Shown one piece after another: positions 54,759 through 62,762 of a stretch of 64,000 bases of DNA (within the stretch, counting starts at the first letter, position 1; each line of letters starts with the position of its first letter). The notes below the pieces were generated by a model. That model saw only the letters and a list, made by a program, of their open reading frames with translations. It made no database searches and was not told where the DNA came from. Location: assembly GCA_035627615.1 (NCBI GenBank), contig DASPLL010000087.1, forward strand, positions 1-64,000, written 5' to 3'. The DNA comes from BRH-c25 sp035627615 (GTDB lineage: Bacteria; Bacillota; Clostridia; Lutisporales; Lutisporaceae). The translations under genes and the position numbers were made by a program.

Positions 54759-55379
54759 ATGAGCTTTTTTAAAAGCCTGTTAAGTGAAAAATCCCAGGAG
54801 GGGTTTTATAAGATGCTTACAAAACAATGCGAAATGACAGTGGAAGCAATTGATGAGCTATGTGAATATGTTGAGAATCCGAGCAAAAGTACGCAGTTGA
54901 AGATAACGCACCTTGAAAGGGAAGCGGATAATATCAGAAGAGAACTCATTTGCATGTTGGAAGCGGCTTTTATCACTCCTTTTGAAAGAGAAGACATATT
55001 CTCCCTGTCAAAGGCCATTGATGATTTGCTTGACTATTCAAAGTCTACAGTGGACGAGATCGAGATATTCGGGCTGGATACCAACAAGGACCTTAAGGAC
55101 ATGGTATATATTATCAGAGATGCTGTACTATGCATACTAAAGACCGTAAGGGTAATGGACAATCCCAAGAACAAATGCCAGGATGATATAATAAAAGCAA
55201 AGAAATACGAGAATGCAATGGAAAACCTGTACAGGTATGCATTGGTAAGACTGGTTGAAAATGAAGACATCAGATATATACTTAAGATGAGGGAGGTTTA
55301 CAGGCATTTGAGCAATTTGGCGGACAAAATCGATATAGCCGCCGACATTCTTGGGAATATTATGCTGAAAAGAAGCTAG
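54759..55379 (+). CDS. DUF47 PhoU-like protein (PiT partner)
   Basis: A 206-residue helical protein with the PhoU-like pattern LEREADNIRRELICMLEAAFITPFEREDI and LYRYALVRLVENEDI. DUF47 proteins are typically encoded next to PiT permeases and are thought to regulate them. ATG at 54759 has AAAGG nine bases upstream; another ATG nine bases earlier is nearly on top of it. Confidence 0.9.
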   Translation: MSFFKSLLSEKSQEGFYKMLTKQCEMTVEAIDELCEYVENPSKSTQLKITHLEREADNIRRELICMLEAAFITPFEREDIFSLSKAIDDLLDYSKSTVDEIEIFGLDTNKDLKDMVYIIRDAVLCILKTVRVMDNPKNKCQDDIIKAKKYENAMENLYRYALVRLVENEDIRYILKMREVYRHLSNLADKIDIAADILGNIMLKRS

Positions 55380-55424
55380 AGAGGGCTGCTGTGAAATAAA
55401 TTATTTTGCAGCAGTCTCTTTTTG
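55380..55424 (+). terminator. Terminator after the DUF47 gene
   Basis: A stem GGCTGCTG (55384-55391) with CAGCAGTC (55409-55416) and T5 just after. It closes the transporter/PFK cluster. Confidence 0.8.
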
Positions 55425-55490
55425 TTGTAAACAGAAGCCTGGGGCATTATAATGTAAGAGTTGAATCAATAATGAAAGGGTGCAATTCTG

Positions 55491-56807
55491 ATGACAGCTA
55501 GAGCTTTAAAATGGAGTGCAATAATTGTAGTGCTGCTCTCGGTGCTGTTTCCTGTGGGAGCATATTTCGGAGTTGTTGCTGTTTTCATATTAGCCATAAA
55601 AGCCAGGAAAACAAGGCAGCTGCTATCTGAACTCTCTCTTGATACTCCTTTGCTGATAATGCTTTTTTCCGTTTTCCTGTCTGTAATATATTCCAGGGAT
55701 ATGCTGCTCAGCGTAGGCGGCGCTGCAATGATCTGCCTGAACATAGGGTTCTATCTGGTACTGGCTGTTGAATTGAAGAATATCAAGCGTCAGAGCTGCT
55801 ATAATATACTGAACATAGCCTGTATTCTGGCATGCCTGTTCGGGATATATCAGTCCGCAAGCGGTGACCTGAATCTGCAGAAGAGCTGGGTGGACGAAAA
55901 GACCTTCGGCGTCCTTGTCAGGGTGTATTCTACCCTTCTGAATCCCAATATATTCGCTGCATATCTGGCTATGAACCTGTCCTTTGGATTGGCCCGGTTC
56001 CGGAGCCTCAGGGAGAATCTGCTCCTTACAATCAATATAGTGCTGTCATCCATTTGTCTGCTGCTTACTCACTCCAGGGGTGGTTTTGCCGCATTTTTCA
56101 CAGCAATGCTTTTAATGTACCTGCTTAAGGGAAGAAAAATAGGGATAGCTGTATATCTGGCTGCAATGGCAGGGGCATATGCTGCAATAAATACTACCGC
56201 CTATTCCAATAGAGCCGCCCTGACGGCAATATATCAGGACAGCAGCAGCCTTTACAGACTGGAGATATGGAAGGCAGCCCTGAAAATGTTCTTTAATGAC
56301 CCTGTCTTCGGACATGGAATAGGCACTACATGGTATTACCTTTCCAGTGGTTCTGAAAAGCTGTACAGGTACATACTGCACAGCCATAACATATATCTGC
56401 AGGTAGCTGCTGAGATGGGGATAACCGGATTAGCCGCTTTCACATACCTTGTAATAAGGAAGCTTTGGGAGGGCTTAAAGCTTCTCCGTAGAAAAACCTT
56501 AGGAGAAGAAAAATATATAATACAAGGCTTCATAGCATGCTCTGCCGGAATTGCCGTACACGGACTGGTTGATGCGGTGGTATTTGTACCTGCAATGAGT
56601 CTGATATTCATGGGGTATTATGCTTTGTACAGCAGTGTGATATCAGAGCATCGCGCAGAGCTGCCCGCCAGAATATCAGTACCCTCAGTGCCCAAATACG
56701 GAACTGTTCAATTACTTGAGGGCAAAGGTGCTCTTAAGCTGTTTGGCAGTAAACGTTCCCGTAAGGATAAGTATCAGAAAGAAGAAAGCAAGGCCTACCA
56801 GGCTTGA
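55491..56807 (+). CDS. O-antigen ligase-like membrane protein (Wzy_C family)
   Basis: A 438-residue protein with about ten to twelve membrane helices. It carries the large extracytoplasmic loop and the conserved LLLTHSRGGFAAF and HGIGTTW ... HSHNIYLQVAAEMGITGL motifs. Members ligate or polymerise lipid-linked sugars outside the membrane. In Gram-positives the product is usually surface polysaccharide. A basic tail of about 60 residues ends KAYQA. Its last 96 bases overlap, tail to tail, the flippase gene on the other strand. Confidence 0.9.
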   Translation: MTARALKWSAIIVVLLSVLFPVGAYFGVVAVFILAIKARKTRQLLSELSLDTPLLIMLFSVFLSVIYSRDMLLSVGGAAMICLNIGFYLVLAVELKNIKRQSCYNILNIACILACLFGIYQSASGDLNLQKSWVDEKTFGVLVRVYSTLLNPNIFAAYLAMNLSFGLARFRSLRENLLLTINIVLSSICLLLTHSRGGFAAFFTAMLLMYLLKGRKIGIAVYLAAMAGAYAAINTTAYSNRAALTAIYQDSSSLYRLEIWKAALKMFFNDPVFGHGIGTTWYYLSSGSEKLYRYILHSHNIYLQVAAEMGITGLAAFTYLVIRKLWEGLKLLRRKTLGEEKYIIQGFIACSAGIAVHGLVDAVVFVPAMSLIFMGYYALYSSVISEHRAELPARISVPSVPKYGTVQLLEGKGALKLFGSKRSRKDKYQKEESKAYQA

Positions 56808-58247
56808 TATAGTCATATTGTAGCTATGTATACCGTTTGCCGTGAGATAAAGATTGCAGCACTTGATCATTATGAACATTCCGATAAATCCGGCAAAGGG
56901 CTTAACAAATGCATTGAAAAAATCTATGCGTATCTGGTGAATGCGTTTCAAATCTGTCAGATTCCACAGGCATACCAATATGGCGCTTGCGCAGAAGCCT
57001 ATAACATATCCGTATATTCCTACGGAGGGTATTGGAATTAAGAAATATGAGCATACAACGGATATAATGATATGGAGTATGGAGTTTTTAAATACCACAT
57101 GCTGCATACCGACGCCATTCAGTACTGCAAACAATGTGAACTGCCAGTACTCGAAAACACATACGAAAGCCATCCAGAAAAGCATATTTCCTGCTTCAGG
57201 GCATTTGAAGAATATCCTGCACAGCTCCCATGGAAAGATTATGAAGAGGGAAGTGGAAGCAAGGGCTATAACTGAAGTGATTTTGAGAGAATCGTTGCAT
57301 TTTTTGTTCATTGCGGTCCAATTACCTGCAGTATAGGAGGAGGCTATGGCCGGAACCAGTGTAATACCAAGAGAGGCAACTATGACAAAAGGATAGAAAA
57401 GCAGCGGCATCACCATGCCTGTTACCTGTCCGTATAGGGACAGTGCATTGGAGTTGCTGTAACCGGCAAGACGAAGCTGCATAGGTATAAGTACTGCAAT
57501 TATCATATCCATGATGGTTGTAAGAGCACCGCTGAAAGACAGGGGAAGTGCCATCCTGAGTATTCTGCTTATGATCGTTATGGTTGAATCAGTCTGTGCA
57601 TAGGACGCTGCGGCGGTCCTTTTCATTTTGTAGCTGGAGTATAGAAGAACTAGGCTTATAAGCTCACCTGCCGCCATCGCGGCCATCACGCCTGCACATA
57701 CATATTCAATACCAAAGGGAAGCAGAAAATATGTAGTCAGAAGAAGACCTCCAACACGGATAAGCTTTTCCAGTATATCGATCAGAGCAGGGGGATTGAC
57801 ATCCTGCAATCCGAAAAAATAGCCTTTCAATACCGCACTTAAAGAAATAAAGAATACTGCAGGAGTGAATACCATAATGGAGAGAGATGTCCTGTGGTCC
57901 TTCAGTACGTGATCTGCAAGGTATTCAGCATTGAAAAATATGAAGGTGCAGAGGATAAGACTCCATAAACCTATAGTAATACTGCATATTTTTATTATCT
58001 TGTACATATTCCTGAAATTGTGCTTCGGCGCCTGTTCTGCCACCAGCTTGGAGGTTGCTGTCGTTATTCCACCTGAAACCAGTGTTATGAATAGAAAATA
58101 TAAGGGCAGGACCAGCTGGTATACCCCTATGCCTTCAGAACCTATTGCCCTTGTAAGAAAAACCCTGTAAATGAAGTTTAGAGACCCGGTTATAAGATTT
58201 GTCAAGGTCAGAATAAAAGCGCCCTGTATGTAAGTAAGTTTCTTCAA
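56712..58247 (-). CDS. SpoVB/MurJ-like polysaccharide flippase
   Basis: A 511-residue MATE-like (MOP superfamily) exporter with about fourteen helices. The start GAFILTLTNLITGSLNFIY and YRVFLTRAIGSEGIGVYQL is characteristic of stage V sporulation protein B and related lipid-linked sugar flippases. TTG start with GGAGTGG upstream on the minus strand. With the convergent ligase-like gene it fits cell-wall or spore-cortex glycan export. Whether it is SpoVB itself or a paralogue cannot be decided. Confidence 0.9.
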   Translation of the reverse strand: MKKLTYIQGAFILTLTNLITGSLNFIYRVFLTRAIGSEGIGVYQLVLPLYFLFITLVSGGITTATSKLVAEQAPKHNFRNMYKIIKICSITIGLWSLILCTFIFFNAEYLADHVLKDHRTSLSIMVFTPAVFFISLSAVLKGYFFGLQDVNPPALIDILEKLIRVGGLLLTTYFLLPFGIEYVCAGVMAAMAAGELISLVLLYSSYKMKRTAAASYAQTDSTITIISRILRMALPLSFSGALTTIMDMIIAVLIPMQLRLAGYSNSNALSLYGQVTGMVMPLLFYPFVIVASLGITLVPAIASSYTAGNWTAMNKKCNDSLKITSVIALASTSLFIIFPWELCRIFFKCPEAGNMLFWMAFVCVFEYWQFTLFAVLNGVGMQHVVFKNSILHIIISVVCSYFLIPIPSVGIYGYVIGFCASAILVCLWNLTDLKRIHQIRIDFFNAFVKPFAGFIGMFIMIKCCNLYLTANGIHSYNMTISSLVGLAFFFLILILTGTFTAKQLKSTFALK

Positions 58248-58339
58248 TGCTTATCCACTCCTCAAAAAACATCTATATTAAATATAGTATTTTGAGTGCC
58301 AGTACAATATTAATGGAAATTTATTCGAGGGTGGAGGGT

Positions 58340-58448
58340 ACAGGGTTGCGAGGCTGCGAGGCTGCGAGACTACGGGGTAGGGGCGATTCATGAATCGCCC
58401 GTACAGGCTACGAAGCTTGGGTTGTAGGGAACGCATTGCATGCGTTCC
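58340..58448. repeat. Intergenic GC-rich tandem units and two palindromes
   Basis: Units of GCGAGGCTGCGAG at 58347-58375 are followed by a perfect 20-bp palindrome GGGCGATTCATGAATCGCCC (58381-58400) and by a 9-bp hairpin GGAACGCAT-TGC-ATGCGTTCC (58428-58448). Neither lies in a gene. They resemble mobile REP-like intergenic repeats, and similar GC-rich units recur at 62625-62700. Confidence 0.75.
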
Positions 58449-58464
58449 GAATTGATAAAAAAAG

Positions 58465-58486
58465 GGCAGCCAGTATTCTGGCTGCC
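58465..58486 (-). terminator. Terminator of the SLH-protein gene
   Basis: On the minus strand a 9-bp stem GGCAGCCAG/CTGGCTGCC with a 4-nt loop is followed by CTTTTTTT. Confidence 0.9.
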
Positions 58487-58514
58487 AGGGAAGTTGGATA
58501 TACCTTGGTATCTA

Positions 58515-60743
58515 TTATTCTTTTTCTATCTCAACTAATTCTCCGTTGGAGAATTTCAGAGTCAGCTCATCGTTCACCCTGAGGTCTTCAACCCTTGCAG
58601 TTTCATCGTCGATGACTACCTTGACATCTGAAGCTACTGTATAAGTCTTGCTTGAGCTGCCAACCTTCAAAGTGATTTTCTTTTCAGTACTGATGCTTAT
58701 TCCTGTAAGCGTGCCTTCAACTTCTGTCAGGTTATCCTCTGCAACAACCTTTGTAACTCTTTCATCAATTATTTCTATTTCTACTGTCATACCTTTTTCA
58801 AGGTCAGAGAAATTCTCATCTTTATCATCGTTTACTGTTATTTCCGCATCATCTGGTATCGAGGGGGTAACAACAGAGCCGTTTGATTTTTTCACTTTTA
58901 TTGTTTCGCTGCTTGTATTGAGTGAGTCTATGATTCCTTCAACAGTCACTGCTTCGTCCAGTTCAACGATTTTTATTTCAGACAGCTTGTTGTTATCCTC
59001 ATCGACAAATCTTACTGTATCAATATTGTTGAAATTCTTGAATCTTACAACACTGTAAGGGTATGTTACAGCCTGAGTGCTGCTGGAACCTGAGGCCGGG
59101 TTTTCAGTATCAACTACAGCCTTTATTGTATATTTGCTGCCGTTCTGCAGCTTATATACATCTTCTATGTCAATTTCATAACCACCGGTATTCTTTTTAC
59201 CCATTGCAGCTATTAGGTAGATATAGTTATCATACTCATAGGCCTTATAACTCTTGTTAAGCTTGAGGTAGTCAATCTGATCCTTCAACCTGCTGGACAG
59301 ATCACTGTAATCAACTGCTTCGAAAGAAACTTCATTTTCTTCTGTCTCATCAACATCTGTGATCTCCACATCATCAAGCTCATCATCTTCATCATCAACG
59401 AATATTACATTCTCTATATCGTCAAAGCCCTTGAATTTCACCACGCTGTATGGATAGGTAACTGACTGGGTCACAAAGGAATTTGATGACGGTTCGTCGA
59501 TATCGACTACTGCCTTAATTGTGTATTCGTCGTCGTTTTCAACCCTATATACCTTTTCAATATCTATATCATAGCCACCGGTATTTTTTTTGCCCATTGC
59601 AGCCAGAAGATATATATAACCGTTATATTCATAAGCTTCATAGTTTTCTGCGGACTTAAGGTCATCTACCTCATCCTTGAGTACCTGGGGAAGACTATTG
59701 TAGCTTACATTGCTGAATGATACTTCTGTTTCTTCAGTGTCATCATTATCATCAGCATCTTTCACAACTTCAATGAATATTACTTCTTTATCATCGTTTA
59801 ATGTAAGCTGGAGAATGTCTCCTTCTACAAGGTCCTCAATAGTTTCAAATGATCCGTCCCTGTAAACCTGAACATCTTCAAGCACTTCATAAGTAACGGT
59901 GCTTCCTTTAACCTTCACAGTGATTTCGTTGTCATCAGCATCAGCCGATACAAATACTGTGCCGTTCTTTTTATTTTCAGTATCCGTAAGATCAAACTTA
60001 CCTTCTGCCCTATCGAGCAGTACTGCCATTTCAGCTCTTGTTACAGGTTCATTGGGCTTGAAATTGTTATCGTTACCGGTCATTATTTTCAGCTCGTTTA
60101 CGAGATACACATAACCGACTGATCCTTCCGGTATTGCATTACTATCCTTGAAGGACAGGTCTTCATCCATATGCTCCAGAGCTTCTTCAGTCTTTCCCAT
60201 TGCCCTTATGATGTACTTTGCAATTTCGTGACGTTTTGCCGGTTTGTTGGGATTAAAGTCCTTTAGTTCCTCAGGAAGCAGAATTCCCTTTTCTATGGCA
60301 ATATATATATATCCATAGCCCCAAAGAGGCATTACACCCTTATAATATGGGTGAACCTTTTTGCCTAAGCTTTCGGCTTCCTTGGCATCTCCGGTGAGTC
60401 TCATCACCATTGCCAGGGCTTCTACATGAGTGGTATTATTCCTTGGCGCGAACTTGCCCTGGCCTATACCTCCCAGGATTCCTTTACCGGTCATCTTTTC
60501 TATGGCATTCAGAGCCCAGGTAATGTTAGCGCAATCATCAAATTTGTATTTTTTTTCATTGTCTTTCTTGTCTTTCTCCTTATCCTTTGAATTCCCATTG
60601 CCTTTGCCGGGATTCATGAACTTTACAGATACCTTTGCACCTGCGGCAGCCTTATTAAAATCTGCGGCAAAAACTGTAGTTGTTAAGGAAGAGAGTGTGA
60701 ATACTACTGCAATTCCTAGTGACATCAACTTTTTCTTCAACAT
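58515..60743 (-). CDS. S-layer-homology protein with two PrcB_C-like repeats
   Basis: A 742-residue exported protein. The signal peptide is at about 1-26 (ends VFAAD), followed by a Lys/Asp/Gly-rich linker. Three SLH repeats lie at about 68-245 (KFAPRNNTTHVEAL, FNPNKPAKRHEIAKY, FKPNEPVTRAEMAVLL), which anchor it to secondary cell-wall polymer. Then come two copies of a roughly 100-residue module (about 336-435 and 470-570) built around YIYLLAAMGKKNTGGYDIDI, as in PrcB C-terminal domains, and OB-like acidic tail repeats (GTLTGISISTEKKITLKV). Highly acidic middle. AGGAGG precedes ATG. Confidence 0.9.
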   Translation of the reverse strand: MLKKKLMSLGIAVVFTLSSLTTTVFAADFNKAAAGAKVSVKFMNPGKGNGNSKDKEKDKKDNEKKYKFDDCANITWALNAIEKMTGKGILGGIGQGKFAPRNNTTHVEALAMVMRLTGDAKEAESLGKKVHPYYKGVMPLWGYGYIYIAIEKGILLPEELKDFNPNKPAKRHEIAKYIIRAMGKTEEALEHMDEDLSFKDSNAIPEGSVGYVYLVNELKIMTGNDNNFKPNEPVTRAEMAVLLDRAEGKFDLTDTENKKNGTVFVSADADDNEITVKVKGSTVTYEVLEDVQVYRDGSFETIEDLVEGDILQLTLNDDKEVIFIEVVKDADDNDDTEETEVSFSNVSYNSLPQVLKDEVDDLKSAENYEAYEYNGYIYLLAAMGKKNTGGYDIDIEKVYRVENDDEYTIKAVVDIDEPSSNSFVTQSVTYPYSVVKFKGFDDIENVIFVDDEDDELDDVEITDVDETEENEVSFEAVDYSDLSSRLKDQIDYLKLNKSYKAYEYDNYIYLIAAMGKKNTGGYEIDIEDVYKLQNGSKYTIKAVVDTENPASGSSSTQAVTYPYSVVRFKNFNNIDTVRFVDEDNNKLSEIKIVELDEAVTVEGIIDSLNTSSETIKVKKSNGSVVTPSIPDDAEITVNDDKDENFSDLEKGMTVEIEIIDERVTKVVAEDNLTEVEGTLTGISISTEKKITLKVGSSSKTYTVASDVKVVIDDETARVEDLRVNDELTLKFSNGELVEIEKE

Positions 60744-60933
60744 AAGATTTCCTCCTCATCTCTTTCCACAAAGTGTTGGTTTTGTGTTTGATATAAAATT
60801 CGCAAGCAAATTATGAATTTAGGGAGTAATTTGAAAAAAAGTTAAAAATAATTTTTTTGTTAATAAAATAAAAGAAGGTGAAACATACGCTAAATATGGG
60901 ATGACTGTACAGCTTACAGATATTTTTACTGTA

Positions 60934-60962
60934 TTGACAACGATTCTTTATTATGCTATCTT
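60934..60962 (+). promoter_or_regulatory. Promoter of the pyr operon
   Basis: TTGACA (60934-60939), 17 bases, TATCTT (60957-60962). It is the only strong promoter-like pair before the first PyrR loop. Confidence 0.7.
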
Positions 60963-60974
60963 AAATACAAAGAT

Positions 60975-61009
60975 AACCTTTAATTTAGTCCTGTGAGGCT
61001 AGTAAGGTG
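60975..61009 (+). promoter_or_regulatory. PyrR-binding loop 1 (pyr attenuator)
   Basis: ACCTT and AAGGT close a stem-loop carrying AGTCCTGTGAGGCT (60987-61000), which matches the PyrR recognition loop of Firmicute pyr leaders (ARUCCNGNGAGGYU). UMP/UTP-bound PyrR would stabilise it and favour the terminator downstream. Confidence 0.88.
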
Positions 61010-61037
61010 TTGGTTGATAGTACTTATGGTTAAGTCT

Positions 61038-61069
61038 AACCTTCATGCCCGCAGGCGTGGAGGTTTTTT
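61038..61069 (+). terminator. Attenuator terminator of the pyr leader
   Basis: A 12-bp stem (61038-61049 with 61054-61065, two G-U pairs) with loop CGCA and T6. It is placed as expected for PyrR-controlled termination before pyrB. Confidence 0.88.
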
Positions 61070-61108
61070 ATTGTATAGGAAAGTTGCACTTTCCTATACA
61101 ATAAAAAA
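61064..61108. repeat. 21-bp perfect palindrome in the pyr leader
   Basis: 61064-61084 is exactly complementary to 61088-61108 around a TGC loop; the core is TATAGGAAAGT. It shares the T tract of the attenuator and ends in A6, so it could terminate transcription on either strand or compete with the attenuator stem. Confidence 0.8.
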
Positions 61109-61167
61109 GCTTGATTTAAATGCCCGTGCCAGAATTTCCTCATTACATTCGGAAAAGGCACATGGGC

Positions 61168-61194
61168 TTCAAATGCGGCTGTGCCGCATTTGAA
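61168..61194. repeat. 12-bp palindrome with TGT loop in the pyr leader
   Basis: TTCAAATGCGGC (61168-61179) pairs perfectly with 61183-61194. It has the same short-loop design as the 61064 and 58428 hairpins. Confidence 0.75.
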
Positions 61195-61210
61195 ATGTAT
61201 AAAATGCACC

Positions 61211-61248
61211 GTAACCTTTAAATAATAGTCCTGTGAGACTAAGAAGGA
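61211..61248 (+). promoter_or_regulatory. PyrR-binding loop 2, overlapping the pyrB ribosome binding site
   Basis: AACCTT at 61213-61218 and AAGG at 61244-61247 close a loop with AGTCCTGTGAGACT (61227-61240). The 3' arm is part of AAGGAGG, the pyrB Shine-Dalgarno, so PyrR binding here should hide it and block translation. Confidence 0.82.
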
Positions 61249-61258
61249 GGAAAGTTAC

Positions 61259-62203
61259 ATGGGTTTAAAAGGAAGACATTTAATTGACCCCAATGACTTC
61301 AGCCTGGAGGAGCTTAATGAAGTCTTCAACCTGGCAGACAAAATGGTGGAGGATAGGGAGGCTTTTGGCAGCATCTGCAAGGGCAAGATCCTGGGAACAC
61401 TTTTTTATGAACCAAGTACAAGAACAAGACTAAGCTTTGAGTCAGCAATGCTCAGGATGGGAGGTACTGTCCTCGGATTTTCGGATGCCAGCACAAGCTC
61501 GGTATCAAAGGGTGAAAGCATAGCGGATACCATACGTGTACTGAGTACTTATGCAGATGTTGTGGTTATGAGACATCCGAAGGAAGGGGCGCCAAAGCTT
61601 GCTTCAGAGTTTTCTTCCGTACCAGTTATAAACGGGGGAGACGGAGGGCATCAGCATCCTACACAAACATTGACAGACCTGCTTACAATAAGACGCTTTA
61701 AAGGGACCCTGGAAAACCAGAAAATAGCCTTCTGCGGTGACCTTAAATTCGGAAGGACGGTTCATTCCCTGATAAGTGCGATGTCAAGATATAAAGGTTC
61801 AAGCTTCGTGCTTGTATCGCCTGCTGAGCTCAGACTGCCGGAGCATCTGAAACTCAGCCTTACTGAAAAGTATGGTGTTACTATTTATGAGACTGAAAAT
61901 CTTGAGGAAGTTATTAACCAGGTTGATGTGCTGTACATGACGAGAATACAAAAAGAAAGATTCTTTAACGAAGCAGATTATATGAGGCTTAAGGACAGCT
62001 ATATATTAAGCAGAAACAAGCTTAAGAATGCAAAAGAGGATATGCTGGTCATGCATCCCCTGCCAAGGGTCAATGAAATAAGCTATGACGTGGATGCCGA
62101 CAAGAGGGCGGTCTATTTCAAACAGGCTGAATACGGGATATATGTAAGAATGGCGCTGATGGCGCTTTTATTGGGGGTGAATGTCAATGTTAACGGTAAA
62201 TAG
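61259..62203 (+). CDS. pyrB: Aspartate carbamoyltransferase, catalytic subunit
   Basis: A 314-residue enzyme joining carbamoyl phosphate and aspartate, the committed step of pyrimidine synthesis. The carbamoyl-phosphate motif is EPSTRTRLSFESA, with GGHQHPTQTLTD and HPLPRVNEI. AAGGAGG precedes ATG and lies in the second PyrR loop. It overlaps pyrI by 17 bases, so the two subunits are co-translated. The rest of the pyr pathway is not in the window. Confidence 0.97.
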   Translation: MGLKGRHLIDPNDFSLEELNEVFNLADKMVEDREAFGSICKGKILGTLFYEPSTRTRLSFESAMLRMGGTVLGFSDASTSSVSKGESIADTIRVLSTYADVVVMRHPKEGAPKLASEFSSVPVINGGDGGHQHPTQTLTDLLTIRRFKGTLENQKIAFCGDLKFGRTVHSLISAMSRYKGSSFVLVSPAELRLPEHLKLSLTEKYGVTIYETENLEEVINQVDVLYMTRIQKERFFNEADYMRLKDSYILSRNKLKNAKEDMLVMHPLPRVNEISYDVDADKRAVYFKQAEYGIYVRMALMALLLGVNVNVNGK

Positions 62204-62618
62204 CATAAACTGCGGAATAGTCATAGACCATATAACTGCCGGCAACGGTATAAAGATATTTGAGAAGCTCAAGCTCGATCAGGTCAATTTTCCTGTGGTG
62301 CTTCTTATAAATGTACCGAGCAGCAAGCATGGAAGGAAGGATATAATCAAGATAGAGAACAAGATAGATGTGGACCTTACCATGCTGGGACTCATTGACC
62401 CGAACATAACTGTAAACATTATTGAAAACGACAAGATAGTCAATAAGATGAATATCAGCATACCCAAAGAGGTGACAGGTCTGTTCAAATGCAAGAACCC
62501 CAGATGTGTCAGCAATTTTGACGAGTATGTGAGCCCCAAATTCAAGCTTGCTTACGCAAATGGCAAGATACACTACCGCTGTAGCTATTGTGAGGAACTG
62601 ACGTCTTATACGATATAG
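62187..62618 (+). CDS. pyrI: Aspartate carbamoyltransferase, regulatory subunit
   Basis: A 143-residue regulatory chain that binds nucleotides and gives allosteric control. The N-terminal allosteric domain begins LTVNSINCGIVIDHI; the C-terminal zinc site uses four cysteines (CKNPRCVSNF and CSYCEE). ATG at 62187 is nine bases after GGGGG; an ATG six bases earlier is too close. Having pyrI implies an allosteric B6-type holoenzyme, present in only some Firmicutes. Confidence 0.96.
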   Translation: MLTVNSINCGIVIDHITAGNGIKIFEKLKLDQVNFPVVLLINVPSSKHGRKDIIKIENKIDVDLTMLGLIDPNITVNIIENDKIVNKMNISIPKEVTGLFKCKNPRCVSNFDEYVSPKFKLAYANGKIHYRCSYCEELTSYTI

Positions 62619-62624
62619 ATTAGA

Positions 62625-62700
62625 TGCGAGATACGGGGTACGAGGCTGCGGGGCTGCGAGGCTGCGAGGTTTCGGGGCTGCGGGGTTTTGAGATGGGCTA
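62625..62700. repeat. GC-rich degenerate tandem repeat after pyrI
   Basis: At least five units of a GAGGCTGCGGG-like motif, strongly G-rich on this strand. Spacing is irregular, so it is not a CRISPR. Related to the tract at 58347-58375. Confidence 0.75.
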
Positions 62701-62714
62701 CGGAGTAAATAAGG

Positions 62715-62750
62715 AATCCCAGGATGTGATGTCCTGGGATTTAATTTTTT
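62715..62750 (+). terminator. Terminator of pyrBI
   Basis: A 10-bp stem AATCCCAGGA (62715-62724) with 62732-62741, a 7-nt loop and TTAATTTTTT. Confidence 0.88.
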
Positions 62751-62762
62751 GATTTTTATATA

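Noticed and set aside
62625..62700. CRISPR array
   Set aside because: The repeated units are about eleven bases, adjacent and irregular, with no unique spacers and no cas genes nearby.
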